The notes beneath the pieces are model-generated. The model made no database searches. It had not been told where the DNA came from and saw only the letters and a list, made by a program, of their open reading frames with translations. A DNA stretch of 9,336 bases from Candidatus Cloacimonadota bacterium (GTDB lineage Bacteria > Cloacimonadota > Cloacimonadia > JGIOTU-2 > B8-G9). Below are positions 1 through 5,250 of this stretch, one piece after another. Positions within the stretch are counted from its first letter, which is position 1. Each line of letters begins with the position of its first letter. The position numbers were made by a program, and so were the translations under genes. Where the stretch lies: contig QMNM01000039.1 of assembly GCA_003647765.1 (NCBI GenBank), positions 1-9,336 of the forward strand, given 5' to 3'.

Positions 1-31
1 AAATTCTTTAGAATGCTTTTTTGATTTAGAC

Positions 32-65
32 CAACTCGCATCATGAATGATGCCAATACAAAAAA
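32..65. repeat. 34-nt hairpin repeat, copy 1
   Basis: This 34-nt unit recurs at 119-152 with a single T-to-C difference (position 44 versus 131), so the copies lie exactly 87 nt apart. Its centre is palindromic: GCATCA at 38-43 pairs with TGATGC at 48-53 around a four-base loop TGAA. The unit ends in CAATAC followed by an A run. The compact palindrome resembles REP-type intergenic repeats, but no transposase is visible and its genome-wide copy number cannot be judged here. Confidence 0.8.
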
Positions 66-79
66 TTATGCTAGTCCAA

Positions 80-88
80 TGCTATAAT
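80..88 (+). promoter_or_regulatory. extended -10 promoter element upstream of murB
   Basis: TGCTATAAT is a perfect match to the bacterial extended -10 consensus TGnTATAAT. No -35 hexamer is visible about 17 nt upstream, where the sequence is an A run; extended -10 promoters often lack one. Transcription would start near position 95, giving a leader of about 70 nt that includes the second hairpin repeat. It is the best candidate promoter for murB-ftsQ-ftsA. AT-rich DNA produces such matches by chance, so confidence is moderate. Confidence 0.5.
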
Positions 89-118
89 TATTTCATGCCT
101 ACAGGATTTTTTCACGGT

Positions 119-152
119 CAACTCGCATCACGAATGATGCCAATACAAAAAA
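119..152. repeat. 34-nt hairpin repeat, copy 2 (murB leader)
   Basis: Second copy of the unit at 32-65, 33 of 34 bases identical. GCATCA (125-130) and TGATGC (135-140) form a 6-bp stem around CGAA. The only difference from copy 1 lies in the loop, so the stem is preserved. It ends 12 nt before the murB start and would be transcribed as a 5' leader hairpin if the element at 80-88 is the promoter. Confidence 0.8.
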
Positions 153-164
153 ATATAAAATATT

Positions 165-1148
165 ATGAAAAATATCAATGCCTCTCCACCAGAGATGTAT
201 CATTCGGAAATCCGAGAAAAATTTCGCTCCTTCCTAGATAAGAACAACTTATCAAAATTCTGTGCGGAACAGAAAAAATTAGCAAATTTTACAACAATAA
301 AATGCGGTGGCAAAGCTGATTTCTTCTTTTCTCCTAAAAAAGTATCTGATTTGGAAAAGACATTTTGTTTTATTTTACAAAATAATTTACCATATAAGAT
401 TTTAGGTAATGGCTCAAATGTGCTTATATCCGATTATCCACTTAAAGAAATCGTAATTTCTATTAAAGATATTCCTCGTTATTTGAACATAGAAGGCAGC
501 TTTATTTCTATATCTGCAAACTGTGATATAAATTATTTGATAAACAGGGCAAAGATGCAGAATTTAGGAGGGTTAAGTTTTTTGGCTGGAATACCTGCAA
601 ATATAGGTGGAATTATCAAAATGAATGCCGGGGCGTTTAATCAAAATATTTCTACATTTATTGAAATTGTGGAAGTAATAACCAAAAATGGAAGAGAAAA
701 TATACCTGCAAAAGAGATAAATTTTCAATACAGAAATGCTGAATTCCCAATGAAAAAGTTTATAATTATTAGTGCTAAACTAAACCTAGAAAAAATGGAT
801 AAAGAAAAAATTAACCAGAATATTATAAAACACATAGCAATAAGAAAAGAGAAACAGGAATTTAATAAAAGAACTTTCGGCTCTGTATTTAGAAATGGAA
901 CTGATTATTATTCTGCAAAATTAATTGAGATGTGTGGATTAAAAGGCAAGTCCATAAATGGAGCTCAAATAAGCACAAAACATGCAAATTTTATTATAAA
1001 CCAAAATGGAGCTTCTGCTAACGATATTTATCAACTAATTTGCTTGGCGAGAAATAGAGTCAGGCATAAATTTAATATTGACTTAATATCAGAAGTGGAA
1101 TTTTGGGGGGACTTTGAAAACGAGACATACAAGGACAAGGATAAATAA
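165..1148 (+). CDS. murB: UDP-N-acetylenolpyruvoylglucosamine reductase (MurB)
   Basis: FAD- and NADPH-dependent cytoplasmic enzyme that reduces UDP-GlcNAc-enolpyruvate to UDP-MurNAc, the second committed step of peptidoglycan precursor synthesis. The 327-aa product shows the family landmarks in order: TTIKCGGKAD, the FAD-binding loop GNGSN at residues 81-85, the segment GIPANIGG followed by MNAGAF, the Tyr-Arg pair Y189-R190, and GSVFRN with the expected catalytic Ser at 240. GLKGKSINGAQIS and KHANFIIN follow, then the C-terminal catalytic Glu (E310) in LISEVEFWG. The proline usual after the Ser motif (FKNP) is replaced by Gly. ATG 165 has no clear Shine-Dalgarno sequence, and ATG 195 is an alternative start; both leave the FAD domain intact. 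The 3' end overlaps ftsQ by 35 nt, as expected for a dcw operon. Confidence 0.95.
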   Translation: MKNINASPPEMYHSEIREKFRSFLDKNNLSKFCAEQKKLANFTTIKCGGKADFFFSPKKVSDLEKTFCFILQNNLPYKILGNGSNVLISDYPLKEIVISIKDIPRYLNIEGSFISISANCDINYLINRAKMQNLGGLSFLAGIPANIGGIIKMNAGAFNQNISTFIEIVEVITKNGRENIPAKEINFQYRNAEFPMKKFIIISAKLNLEKMDKEKINQNIIKHIAIRKEKQEFNKRTFGSVFRNGTDYYSAKLIEMCGLKGKSINGAQISTKHANFIINQNGASANDIYQLICLARNRVRHKFNIDLISEVEFWGDFENETYKDKDK

Positions 1149-1884
1149 GCAGAAGAGCATAACAGTTTCTATATTACTATTCTTTATCTTCTTGACTGTA
1201 TTCGTCTTTATTAGTGTTTATTGCTTTAAATATGCGTTTTGTAATATTAGATATTTTACGATTAAACAGATTGAAATTTCCAAAACATACGAGCTATCAC
1301 AAGATAAATTAAAAGAAAGAATAAATGGTTTCATTGGAAAGCAACTATATAAAGTTCAAATTGATAGTATTGCACATTATTTTGATGACTTGGAAAGGAT
1401 TAAGTCCCTACAAATACAAAGAAAATTTCCGAATGCTATTTCAATAAAGATAAAAGAAAGAAGGGCGCATTTTTACTACAAAACTAGTTCAGGAGAATTA
1501 TATCCAATTTCTGAAGATAATGTAATTTTGAGTAATTCCAATATTCAGTATGACCTACCAATTGTTAGCGGATTTGAAATAAGGAATTTGAAAGCTGGAG
1601 TTAAAATTTCGCATCCTAAATTTAATATTATCTTGTCATTGGTAAATGCAATAAAAGAGATGGATGAAAATCTCTTGAGTAATATATCAGAATTTTATTT
1701 TGAAGATGGAGAATTGTGTTTTGTAGAGTATCAAAATACTTGTAAGATTATTGTTGGTAATGATAATTTTGATAGAAAACTGCAAAAGTTTTTATGTGTG
1801 TATAAAAGTCTCGGCATAGAGTGCAGGAAGATATATGATTTACGCTTTAGTAACCAAATTATTTTAAGGATACCGGAGGGATAG
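1114..1884 (+). CDS. ftsQ: Cell division protein FtsQ (POTRA-domain membrane protein)
   Basis: Bitopic inner-membrane divisome protein that, with FtsB and FtsL, links the FtsZ ring to the septal peptidoglycan synthase. The 256-aa product has a short basic cytoplasmic tail (residues 1-15, rich in Arg and Lys), one hydrophobic helix at about 16-40, and a POTRA-like domain from about 48 to 118 (FTIKQIEIS near its start, then FPNAISIKIKERRA). A C-terminal beta domain follows. FtsQ diverges strongly, so identification rests on this architecture plus its place between murB and ftsA. The start is inferred as TTG 1114, inside the end of murB, because no ATG or GTG precedes the membrane helix in this frame. 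A run of six G (1105-1110) sits 3 nt upstream. The stop overlaps the ftsA start by one base. Confidence 0.88.
   Translation: MKTRHTRTRINKQKSITVSILLFFIFLTVFVFISVYCFKYAFCNIRYFTIKQIEISKTYELSQDKLKERINGFIGKQLYKVQIDSIAHYFDDLERIKSLQIQRKFPNAISIKIKERRAHFYYKTSSGELYPISEDNVILSNSNIQYDLPIVSGFEIRNLKAGVKISHPKFNIILSLVNAIKEMDENLLSNISEFYFEDGELCFVEYQNTCKIIVGNDNFDRKLQKFLCVYKSLGIECRKIYDLRFSNQIILRIPEG
1875..1880 (+). promoter_or_regulatory. ribosome binding site of ftsA
   Basis: GGAGGG lies 3 nt before the GTG at 1884 and inside the last codons of ftsQ. It is the strongest Shine-Dalgarno match in the window and supports the GTG start and translational coupling from ftsQ. Confidence 0.75.
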
Positions 1885-3143
1885 TGAAACAGGAACAAAT
1901 TATTACTGCTTTGGATATTGGCACTACAAAGATTTGCTGTATAATATCAACTATAACCGAGAATGATCAGATAGAGATTCGTGGAATTGGAGAGACAAAA
2001 TCTTATGGATTATCTCGTGGTGTAGTTAGTAATATAAGGCAGGCGTCTGAGTCCATATTAAAAGCGATTGAGGAAGCTGAACGAATGGCAGATTTACCAG
2101 CTGAGAACATTTTTGTTGGTATTGCTGGTGAACATATTAAATCTTATACTGCTAAGGGGATTGTGAAAGTTACTGGCACAAAAAAATATCCTACGGAAAT
2201 TACAGAAAAAGATGTTGAAAAAGTTAAAGAAGATGCCAAACATTTAGCTAGTATTGGTAATGATAGGAAAATTATTCATGTAATGCCAATGTATTATACA
2301 ATAGATAATCGTCCTGGAATTAAAGAACCTGTTGGAATGAGTGGGAATCGTTTGGAAGCAGATGTCTATATTATTACTGCTGACATAAACTCTGTTATGA
2401 ATATTTACCATAGTATTGACAGAATTGAATATAAAGCTAAGGATTTGGTATTAGAATCCATTGCGTCTTCAAGTGCTGTGCTTGATGAAGATGAAAAAGA
2501 GCTAGGCGCTTTGTTAATAGATATTGGTGGAGGTTCAGCTGATATTGCTGTTTATCATAAACAGAACATTTGCTTTACTGAAGTCATCCCATTTGGTGGA
2601 CAGAGCATTACGAACGATATTGCAATAGGATTAAGGACGCCAAATAAACAAGCAGAACTTATTAAGATTAAATATGGTCATGCAATTCCAGAAGACATTG
2701 ATGAAGGAGAAATTATTACTGTTCCTGGTATTGGTGGTAGAGAAGGTGTTAAAAAAACTAGAAAATTCATCGCAGAAATTATCAATCCGCGCATAACAGA
2801 GATTTTGGAAATGACTTACAAAAAAGTAAAAGATATAAGTGCTTTTAAGGCATTAACTGCTGGAGTTATTATTACAGGTGGAGCTTCCAAGCTAAAAGGA
2901 ACAGATTTGTTAGGTGAGAGGATATTCAATATGCCAGTACAAATAGGTTATCCAAGACTTGATAATTTAGCTGGAATTACTGATAGTATTAATGACCCAC
3001 GATTTTCTACAGCAATAGGGCTTTTATATCTGGGAAAGGAAAACTTTGAAGGAAATCCATTTGATAAAACAACTGGGAAATCATTATTTGAATTAATATG
3101 GAATAGGATGAAAGAATTATTCAGATTTGAGGATTTTGTATAA
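1884..3143 (+). CDS. ftsA: Cell division protein FtsA (actin-like membrane tether)
   Basis: Actin-family ATPase that polymerises on the inner membrane, anchors FtsZ filaments and recruits later divisome proteins. The 419-aa product has the phosphate-1 loop ALDIGTTK (residues 9-16), an SHS2/1C-type region containing VFVGIAGEHI, the phosphate-2 loop DIGGGSAD (213-220), and the adenosine motif ITGGASKLKG (330-339). The C-terminus, residues 400-415, alternates hydrophobic and charged residues (SLFELIWNRMKELFRF) and fits the FtsA membrane-targeting amphipathic helix. Length is typical of the family. The GTG start shares its first G with the ftsQ TAG stop and has a good ribosome binding site. Unlike many dcw clusters, ftsZ does not follow directly; 303 nt of repeat-rich DNA intervene. 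Confidence 0.97.
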   Translation: MKQEQIITALDIGTTKICCIISTITENDQIEIRGIGETKSYGLSRGVVSNIRQASESILKAIEEAERMADLPAENIFVGIAGEHIKSYTAKGIVKVTGTKKYPTEITEKDVEKVKEDAKHLASIGNDRKIIHVMPMYYTIDNRPGIKEPVGMSGNRLEADVYIITADINSVMNIYHSIDRIEYKAKDLVLESIASSSAVLDEDEKELGALLIDIGGGSADIAVYHKQNICFTEVIPFGGQSITNDIAIGLRTPNKQAELIKIKYGHAIPEDIDEGEIITVPGIGGREGVKKTRKFIAEIINPRITEILEMTYKKVKDISAFKALTAGVIITGGASKLKGTDLLGERIFNMPVQIGYPRLDNLAGITDSINDPRFSTAIGLLYLGKENFEGNPFDKTTGKSLFELIWNRMKELFRFEDFV

Positions 3144-3190
3144 AATATAATTTAAAATAATAGCACACTGAATAACACTGATCAAAGTAG

Positions 3191-3206
3191 CCACAGAAAC
3201 ACAGAG
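3191..3206. repeat. CCACAGAAACACAGAG-type short repeat
   Basis: CCACAGAAACACAGAG contains two offset copies of CACAGA. Such strings recur between genes in several uncultured bacterial lineages, from general recollection. Only one copy is in this window, so its dispersed nature is inferred. Confidence 0.4.
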
Positions 3207-3218
3207 CAAGATTTAAGG

Positions 3219-3253
3219 ACACTGGGTAATTTTAATTTTTTGTCAGTGTTTTT
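3219..3253 (+). terminator. weak terminator-like hairpin after ftsA
   Basis: ACACTG (3219-3224) can pair with CAGTGT (3244-3249) around a 19-nt loop, and five T follow (3249-3253). The 6-bp stem is short and the loop long, so termination would be weak at best. Its position downstream of ftsA is suitable. Confidence 0.25.
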
Positions 3254-3313
3254 CTGATTGCACTACAAAGTTTTAACGAACTAGGGCGTAGAATCACTGC
3301 TGTTAAATTAAGG

Positions 3314-3332
3314 ATTATTTCGTTGAAATAAT
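3314..3332. repeat. perfect inverted repeat (8 bp, 3-nt loop)
   Basis: ATTATTTC (3314-3321) and GAAATAAT (3325-3332) are exact reverse complements separated by GTT. The last two bases are also the first two of the next inverted repeat. Confidence 0.75.
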
Positions 3333-3345
3333 GGAGTAACTCCAT
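3331..3345. repeat. perfect inverted repeat (6-7 bp)
   Basis: ATGGAG (3331-3336) pairs with CTCCAT (3340-3345) around TAA; the T and outer A of the loop are also complementary. It overlaps the previous palindrome by two bases, so the two hairpins would stack or compete. Confidence 0.7.
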
Positions 3346-3359
3346 GCCCACGCGATCCT

Positions 3360-3380
3360 AACAGGATTTGTAATCCTGTT
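3360..3380. repeat. perfect inverted repeat (9 bp, 3-nt loop)
   Basis: AACAGGATT (3360-3368) and AATCCTGTT (3372-3380) are exact reverse complements around TGT. GATCC occurs just outside on each side (3354-3358 and 3386-3390). No T run follows, so a terminator is unlikely. It lies 66 nt before the ftsZ start. Confidence 0.8.
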
Positions 3381-3435
3381 TAAATGATCCATAGTTTATG
3401 AATGAAATTAGGCAATGTGGTGTAGAATTAACGAT

Positions 3436-3440
3436 AGGAG
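3436..3440 (+). promoter_or_regulatory. ribosome binding site of ftsZ
   Basis: AGGAG lies 6 nt before ATG 3447, which selects this start over the in-frame ATG at 3456. Confidence 0.75.
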
Positions 3441-3446
3441 TGAATT

Positions 3447-4637
3447 ATGATTACAATGGGCGAGACAGAACAGAAATTTAGGACAAATATAAAAATAGTT
3501 GGTGTAGGTGGTGCTGGCAATAATGCTATTGAAACTATGATTGAGAATAAATTAGAAGGAGTAGAATTTGTTTCTATTAATACAGATTTACAGCAATTAG
3601 GCAGATGTAGTGCTAAAAAGAAGGTTCAGATTGGTAAGAAACTGACAAAAGGTTTGGGCACTGGAGCAAGACCTGAAATCGGAAAACAATCTGCTGAGGA
3701 GAATATAGAAGATATAAGAGAATCCATCAAAGGTGCTGATATGGTATTTATTACTGCTGGAATGGGTGGCGGAACTGGAACTGGTGCAGCACCTATAACA
3801 GCTCAAATTGCTAGAGAAGAAGGTGCACTTACATTAGCTATTGTAACTTATCCTTTTGTGAACGAGGGAAAGAGAAGAGAAAAAAATGCAGATATTGGAC
3901 TCAAAGAATTGCAGGAAAATGTTAATACAATGATAGTAATCAAGAATGATAAGCTGACAGAAATATATGGGGATATGCCTCTTGTTACTTCATTTAAAAA
4001 AGCTGATGAAGTATTATTTCAAGCTGCTCGCTCTGTATCTGACATTATAAATTATAATGGATATATAAATGTTGATTTCTCCGATGTTAAAACTGTAATG
4101 TCAGAAATGGGCTATGCATTGATGGGTTCAGGAGTAGGTGAAGGAGAGGATAAAGCTATTATCGCTACAAAAAATGCTATAAATAATCCATTATTAGATG
4201 GAGTTAAACTGGTTGGTTCAAGAGCTATACTAATCAATATCACAGCTGGATACGATTTGAAAACATCTGAATTTGAAACAATAACCAAAATTATCAGTGA
4301 CGAAGCAGGTGAAGATGCTAATATTATACAGGGCGTTATTTTTGATGAAAATATGAAAGATAAAGTAAGTGTAACCGTTATTGCAGCTGGAGTTACTGCT
4401 GATACAATGGATTTCCCTAAAAAAGAACTACATATCCACGAGAAACCAGAAAATCAAGAGAAAAAAGAAATTCAAGAAGCATTTGAAAGAATTAGGCAAA
4501 ATCGGGTAATAGAACCTTACGAAAGCATTCAGGAAGCAAATATCCCGTTTGAGGAAGAGATTAAGAAAAAGTATCGTGAAAGAATAGAAAAAGAAAAATA
4601 TGATACACCATCTTTCATCAGAAGATTAAATAATTGA
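3447..4637 (+). CDS. ftsZ: Cell division protein FtsZ (tubulin-like GTPase)
   Basis: Cytoplasmic GTPase that polymerises at midcell into the ring that organises septal wall synthesis. The 396-aa product has the nucleotide-binding loop GGAGNNA (residues 21-27), SINTD (43-47), the tubulin signature GGGTGTG (107-113), and the T7 synergy loop NVDFSD (208-213) with the aspartates that complete GTP hydrolysis between subunits. The core ends near VTVIAAG (309-315). A linker of about 65 residues, rich in Glu, Lys, Arg and Gln, leads to a conserved C-terminal peptide, DTPSFIRR (386-393), the expected binding site for FtsA. The linker looks charged and helical rather than Pro-rich. The gene has its own ribosome binding site, and its TGA stop overlaps the ATG of the next gene as TGATG. 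Confidence 0.98.
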   Translation: MITMGETEQKFRTNIKIVGVGGAGNNAIETMIENKLEGVEFVSINTDLQQLGRCSAKKKVQIGKKLTKGLGTGARPEIGKQSAEENIEDIRESIKGADMVFITAGMGGGTGTGAAPITAQIAREEGALTLAIVTYPFVNEGKRREKNADIGLKELQENVNTMIVIKNDKLTEIYGDMPLVTSFKKADEVLFQAARSVSDIINYNGYINVDFSDVKTVMSEMGYALMGSGVGEGEDKAIIATKNAINNPLLDGVKLVGSRAILINITAGYDLKTSEFETITKIISDEAGEDANIIQGVIFDENMKDKVSVTVIAAGVTADTMDFPKKELHIHEKPENQEKKEIQEAFERIRQNRVIEPYESIQEANIPFEEEIKKKYRERIEKEKYDTPSFIRRLNN

Positions 4638-4972
4638 TGAAATATCTATTGAATTTTATCTACATAATTGTAATTCTATATCCTATTTTTTCTGTATCGC
4701 GGATAATTAAGTTTAAAAAGAAAAAGTATATTTTGCTATTTCTAATTGTTATTTCTTGTGCCAATACGATTTCTCATATTGCGTTTGATACTCTACACTT
4801 TCCTATGGAATGGATAACCATAGGAATATATCTTCTTTTTATAAATTTTCTGATTATAATGGGTTGTGCATTGATTATTAAAGATATAGAATTAAGAGGT
4901 TGTATAGCTCTATTGATTACTATTTTTATTGTTAGCGGATTAAATGAATTGATAATTATGCTTAAAATTTGA
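4637..4972 (+). CDS. Small integral membrane protein of unknown function
   Basis: I do not recognise this 111-aa protein. It is almost entirely hydrophobic, with about four predicted membrane helices near residues 3-22, 29-47, 58-80 and 88-108. They are separated by short loops, the first being strongly basic (KFKKKK, around residues 25-30). A His, an Asp and a Glu lie in or near the loop between helices 2 and 3; no catalytic motif is apparent. ATG 4637 overlaps the ftsZ stop as TGATG, the classic arrangement for translational coupling, which supports a real gene and this start; a TTG one codon earlier is possible. Being coupled to ftsZ raises the possibility of a division or envelope role, but that is inference from position only. 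Confidence 0.75.
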   Translation: MKYLLNFIYIIVILYPIFSVSRIIKFKKKKYILLFLIVISCANTISHIAFDTLHFPMEWITIGIYLLFINFLIIMGCALIIKDIELRGCIALLITIFIVSGLNELIIMLKI

Positions 4973-5040
4973 AGTCCTAAATTTCTTATTTACAATCTGC
5001 TATTTCAAACCAATACTTTTGCATACTGAAATAAATTGTT

Positions 5041-5112
5041 TTGGTAGTTGTTGGTTAGTAGTAATATATAATAAAAAAATCTAACAAAGATGATCCAACT
5101 AACAACCACCAA
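5041..5112. repeat. imperfect 16-bp inverted repeat
   Basis: 5041-5056 (TTGGTAGTTGTTGGTT) is complementary to 5097-5112 at 14 of 16 positions, and one mismatch would be a G-T wobble. The 40-nt loop is AT-rich. The right arm merges into the heptamer array that follows, so the left arm may be an inverted relic of the same array. Confidence 0.55.
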
Positions 5113-5134
5113 TTAACAACTAACAACTAACAAC
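5100..5134. repeat. heptamer tandem repeat (TAACAAC)
   Basis: Five consecutive 7-nt units are in register: TAACAAC, CACCAAT, TAACAAC, TAACAAC, TAACAAC. Four are identical and the second is diverged. The array lies in non-coding DNA between the small membrane-protein gene and the protease gene. Heptamer arrays of this kind are often variable in length between strains. Confidence 0.8.
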
Positions 5135-5140
5135 CACAAT

Positions 5141-5186
5141 GGGTTAATCTTAATATTTTTATAAGATTAGCCCAAAATTTTGTTTT
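5141..5186 (+). terminator. terminator-like hairpin after the ftsZ unit
   Basis: GGGTTAATCTTA (5141-5152) pairs with TAAGATTAGCCC (5162-5173): 11 Watson-Crick pairs plus one T-G wobble, with a 9-nt loop. The GC pairs are at the base. It is followed by AAAATTTTGTTTT (5174-5186), a T-rich but interrupted tail. This is the best intrinsic terminator candidate in the window. It would end transcripts from ftsZ and the small membrane gene before the next promoter. Confidence 0.5.
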
Positions 5187-5208
5187 ATAACGAGCTTTAG
5201 AAGGCCGT

Positions 5209-5217
5209 TGTTATACT
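5209..5217 (+). promoter_or_regulatory. extended -10 promoter element upstream of the protease
   Basis: TGTTATACT matches the extended -10 consensus TGnTATAAT at all but one base. No -35 is visible. Transcription would start near 5224, leaving a leader of about 27 nt before ATG 5251. Its position right after a terminator-like hairpin makes it a sensible promoter for the protease gene. Confidence 0.45.
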
Positions 5218-5240
5218 TTGCCTGTAAATTTATTTAGAAA

Positions 5241-5244
5241 AGGA
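5241..5244 (+). promoter_or_regulatory. ribosome binding site deciding the protease start
   Basis: AGGA lies 6 nt before ATG 5251. The downstream residues MKKSVIFLFI form a signal-peptide N-terminus, so this start is preferred over the in-frame TTG at 5218, which has no ribosome binding site. Confidence 0.65.
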
Positions 5245-5250
5245 AAATCA

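Larger units (their letters stand above)
3144..3446. other. ftsA-ftsZ intergenic region, repeat-rich
   Basis: No gene is visible in these 303 nt. The first 30 nt are AT-rich. ACACTGA occurs at 3165-3171 and 3175-3181, with ACACTG again at 3219-3224 and its reverse complement CAGTGT at 3244-3249. A 16-nt CACAGA repeat lies at 3191-3206. Three inverted repeats follow between 3314 and 3380. The final 66 nt carry the ftsZ ribosome binding site; TAGAAT (3423-3428) could serve as a -10, but no -35 or extended element supports it. Confidence 0.7.

Noticed and set aside
3-27. Hairpin ATTCT/AGAAT followed by T-rich DNA as a terminator of an upstream gene
   Set aside because: The stem is only 5 bp with a 2-nt loop and AT-rich; too weak to call.
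32-152. CRISPR array of 34-nt repeats with a 53-nt spacer
   Set aside because: Only two units are visible, the spacer is longer than typical, a promoter-like element lies in it, murB starts 12 nt after the second unit, and no cas gene is present.
47-241. 64-aa open frame beginning in the first repeat
   Set aside because: It contains MMPIQK twice only because the repeat period of 87 nt is a multiple of three. It overlaps the leader and start of murB and has no recognisable features.
3597-3806. Minus-strand open frame inside ftsZ
   Set aside because: Low-complexity Ser/Cys-rich shadow of the ftsZ coding sequence with no family features.
5001-5033. Terminator after the small membrane-protein gene (TATTTCA/TGAAATA)
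   Set aside because: A 7-bp AT-rich stem with a 19-nt loop and no T tail; the hairpin at 5141-5173 is a far better candidate.
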